6,567 bases of DNA from Spartobacteria bacterium (GTDB lineage Bacteria; Verrucomicrobiota; Verrucomicrobiae; Chthoniobacterales; UBA6821): NCBI GenBank assembly GCA_003136515.1, contig PLEU01000090.1, positions 1 to 6,567 of the forward strand, read 5' to 3'. The notes below the pieces were generated by a model that saw only the letters and a program-made list of their open reading frames with translations, did not search any database and had not been told where the DNA came from. Both the position numbers and the translations under genes were made by a program. Of this stretch, positions 6,186 to 6,567 are shown piece by piece. Positions within the stretch are counted from its first letter, which is position 1, and the number at the start of each line of letters is the position of its first letter.

Positions 6186-6567
6186 CTATACGGCGGCTTT
6201 TTCAGGAGACGTCGTAGCTCTTGATTTCCTTTTTGGCACGGCGGCTTTCTTTGCGGTGACCTTCTTGATTTTCTCCACCTTGGTGGAAACAGCACCGGTA
6301 GTAAGATTTGGTTTCATCGGCTTGCCAAAGCGGTTGCGCGGGACACCGGCTTCATTTTCCTTCTTGGGAGCCCTTGGTTCGAATTCGAAGCCAACCTTTT
6401 TACCATTGAGCGTAAGATAAGCCGCAAACTTGCGTCCTTTCTTGGAGAGAAACCCGGCGATGAGATCGCTCTTGCCAGTTTCGGCAATCTTGACGACTTG
6501 TTCCCGCGGAATGTCCCGCTGGAGAATGGTTTTGCCCATCCGGAAGTCGCATGTTTTTTCCAAACCG
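6186..6567 (-). CDS. topB: C-terminal part of a type IA DNA topoisomerase (topoisomerase III-like), 5' partial
   Basis: The frame is open to the right edge, so the apparent TTG start at 6563 is internal and the catalytic domains lie outside the window. The visible part begins GLEKTCDFRMGKTILQRDIP, a zinc-ribbon-like end of a C-terminal repeat. Next comes the topoisomerase C-terminal module EQVVKIAETGKSDLIAGF, then SKKGRKFAAYLTLNGKKVGFEFEP. This pattern is typical of bacterial topoisomerase III C-terminal regions, which help bind single-stranded DNA. The last 65 or so residues are a Lys/Ala/Pro-rich basic tail, probably disordered and nucleic-acid-binding. The symbol is provisional because topoisomerase I tails can look similar. 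It converges on the Fur-family gene with only 23 bases between stop codons and no visible terminator. Confidence 0.72.
   Translation of the reverse strand, partial: GLEKTCDFRMGKTILQRDIPREQVVKIAETGKSDLIAGFLSKKGRKFAAYLTLNGKKVGFEFEPRAPKKENEAGVPRNRFGKPMKPNLTTGAVSTKVEKIKKVTAKKAAVPKRKSRATTSPEKAAV

Noticed and set aside
1..6567. A complete novel defence or mobile system
   Set aside because: All genes but the left-hand one fit housekeeping or regulatory families. No transposase, integrase, CRISPR array, toxin-antitoxin pair or attachment site was seen.

Overview
The window looks like ordinary chromosome from a Gram-negative member of the PVC group, most likely Verrucomicrobiota. The evidence is the mix of families: a large exported LamG/jelly-roll protein with repeated beta modules, a short bacterial PUR (DUF3276-type) nucleic-acid-binding protein, a CPBP protease of the exosortase-associated type, and start codons without clear Shine-Dalgarno sequences. 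The lineage is inferred from gene content; no rRNA or other marker is present. Base composition is moderate. The first gene looks more AT-rich than the rest, judged by eye from a few lines.

Layout, left to right. (1) Positions 2-1900, plus strand: the 3' part of a modular, probably secreted protein. It reads half a repeat module, a galactose-binding-like jelly-roll, a full repeat module, a LamG domain and a short tail. (2) Positions 1984-3164, minus strand: a PUR-domain protein preceded by endonuclease IV (nfo), 44 bases apart and probably co-transcribed. (3) Positions 3253-6162, plus strand: a CPBP membrane protease, glutamine-dependent NAD+ synthetase (nadE) and a Fur-family repressor. They are tightly spaced (9 and 45 bases) and may be one transcript. 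(4) Positions 6186-6567, minus strand: the C-terminal end of a type IA DNA topoisomerase (topoisomerase III-like), running off the right edge and converging on the fur gene.

Functionally this is mostly housekeeping: base-excision repair of abasic sites, NAD+ synthesis, metal-dependent regulation and DNA topology. The less described material is the exported protein. Its repeat module recurs at least twice and is itself built from two roughly 40-residue half-repeats with matching spacing. I found no CRISPR array, mobile element, tRNA, rRNA or defence island, and no complete novel system. No gene-free stretch exceeds 90 bases.
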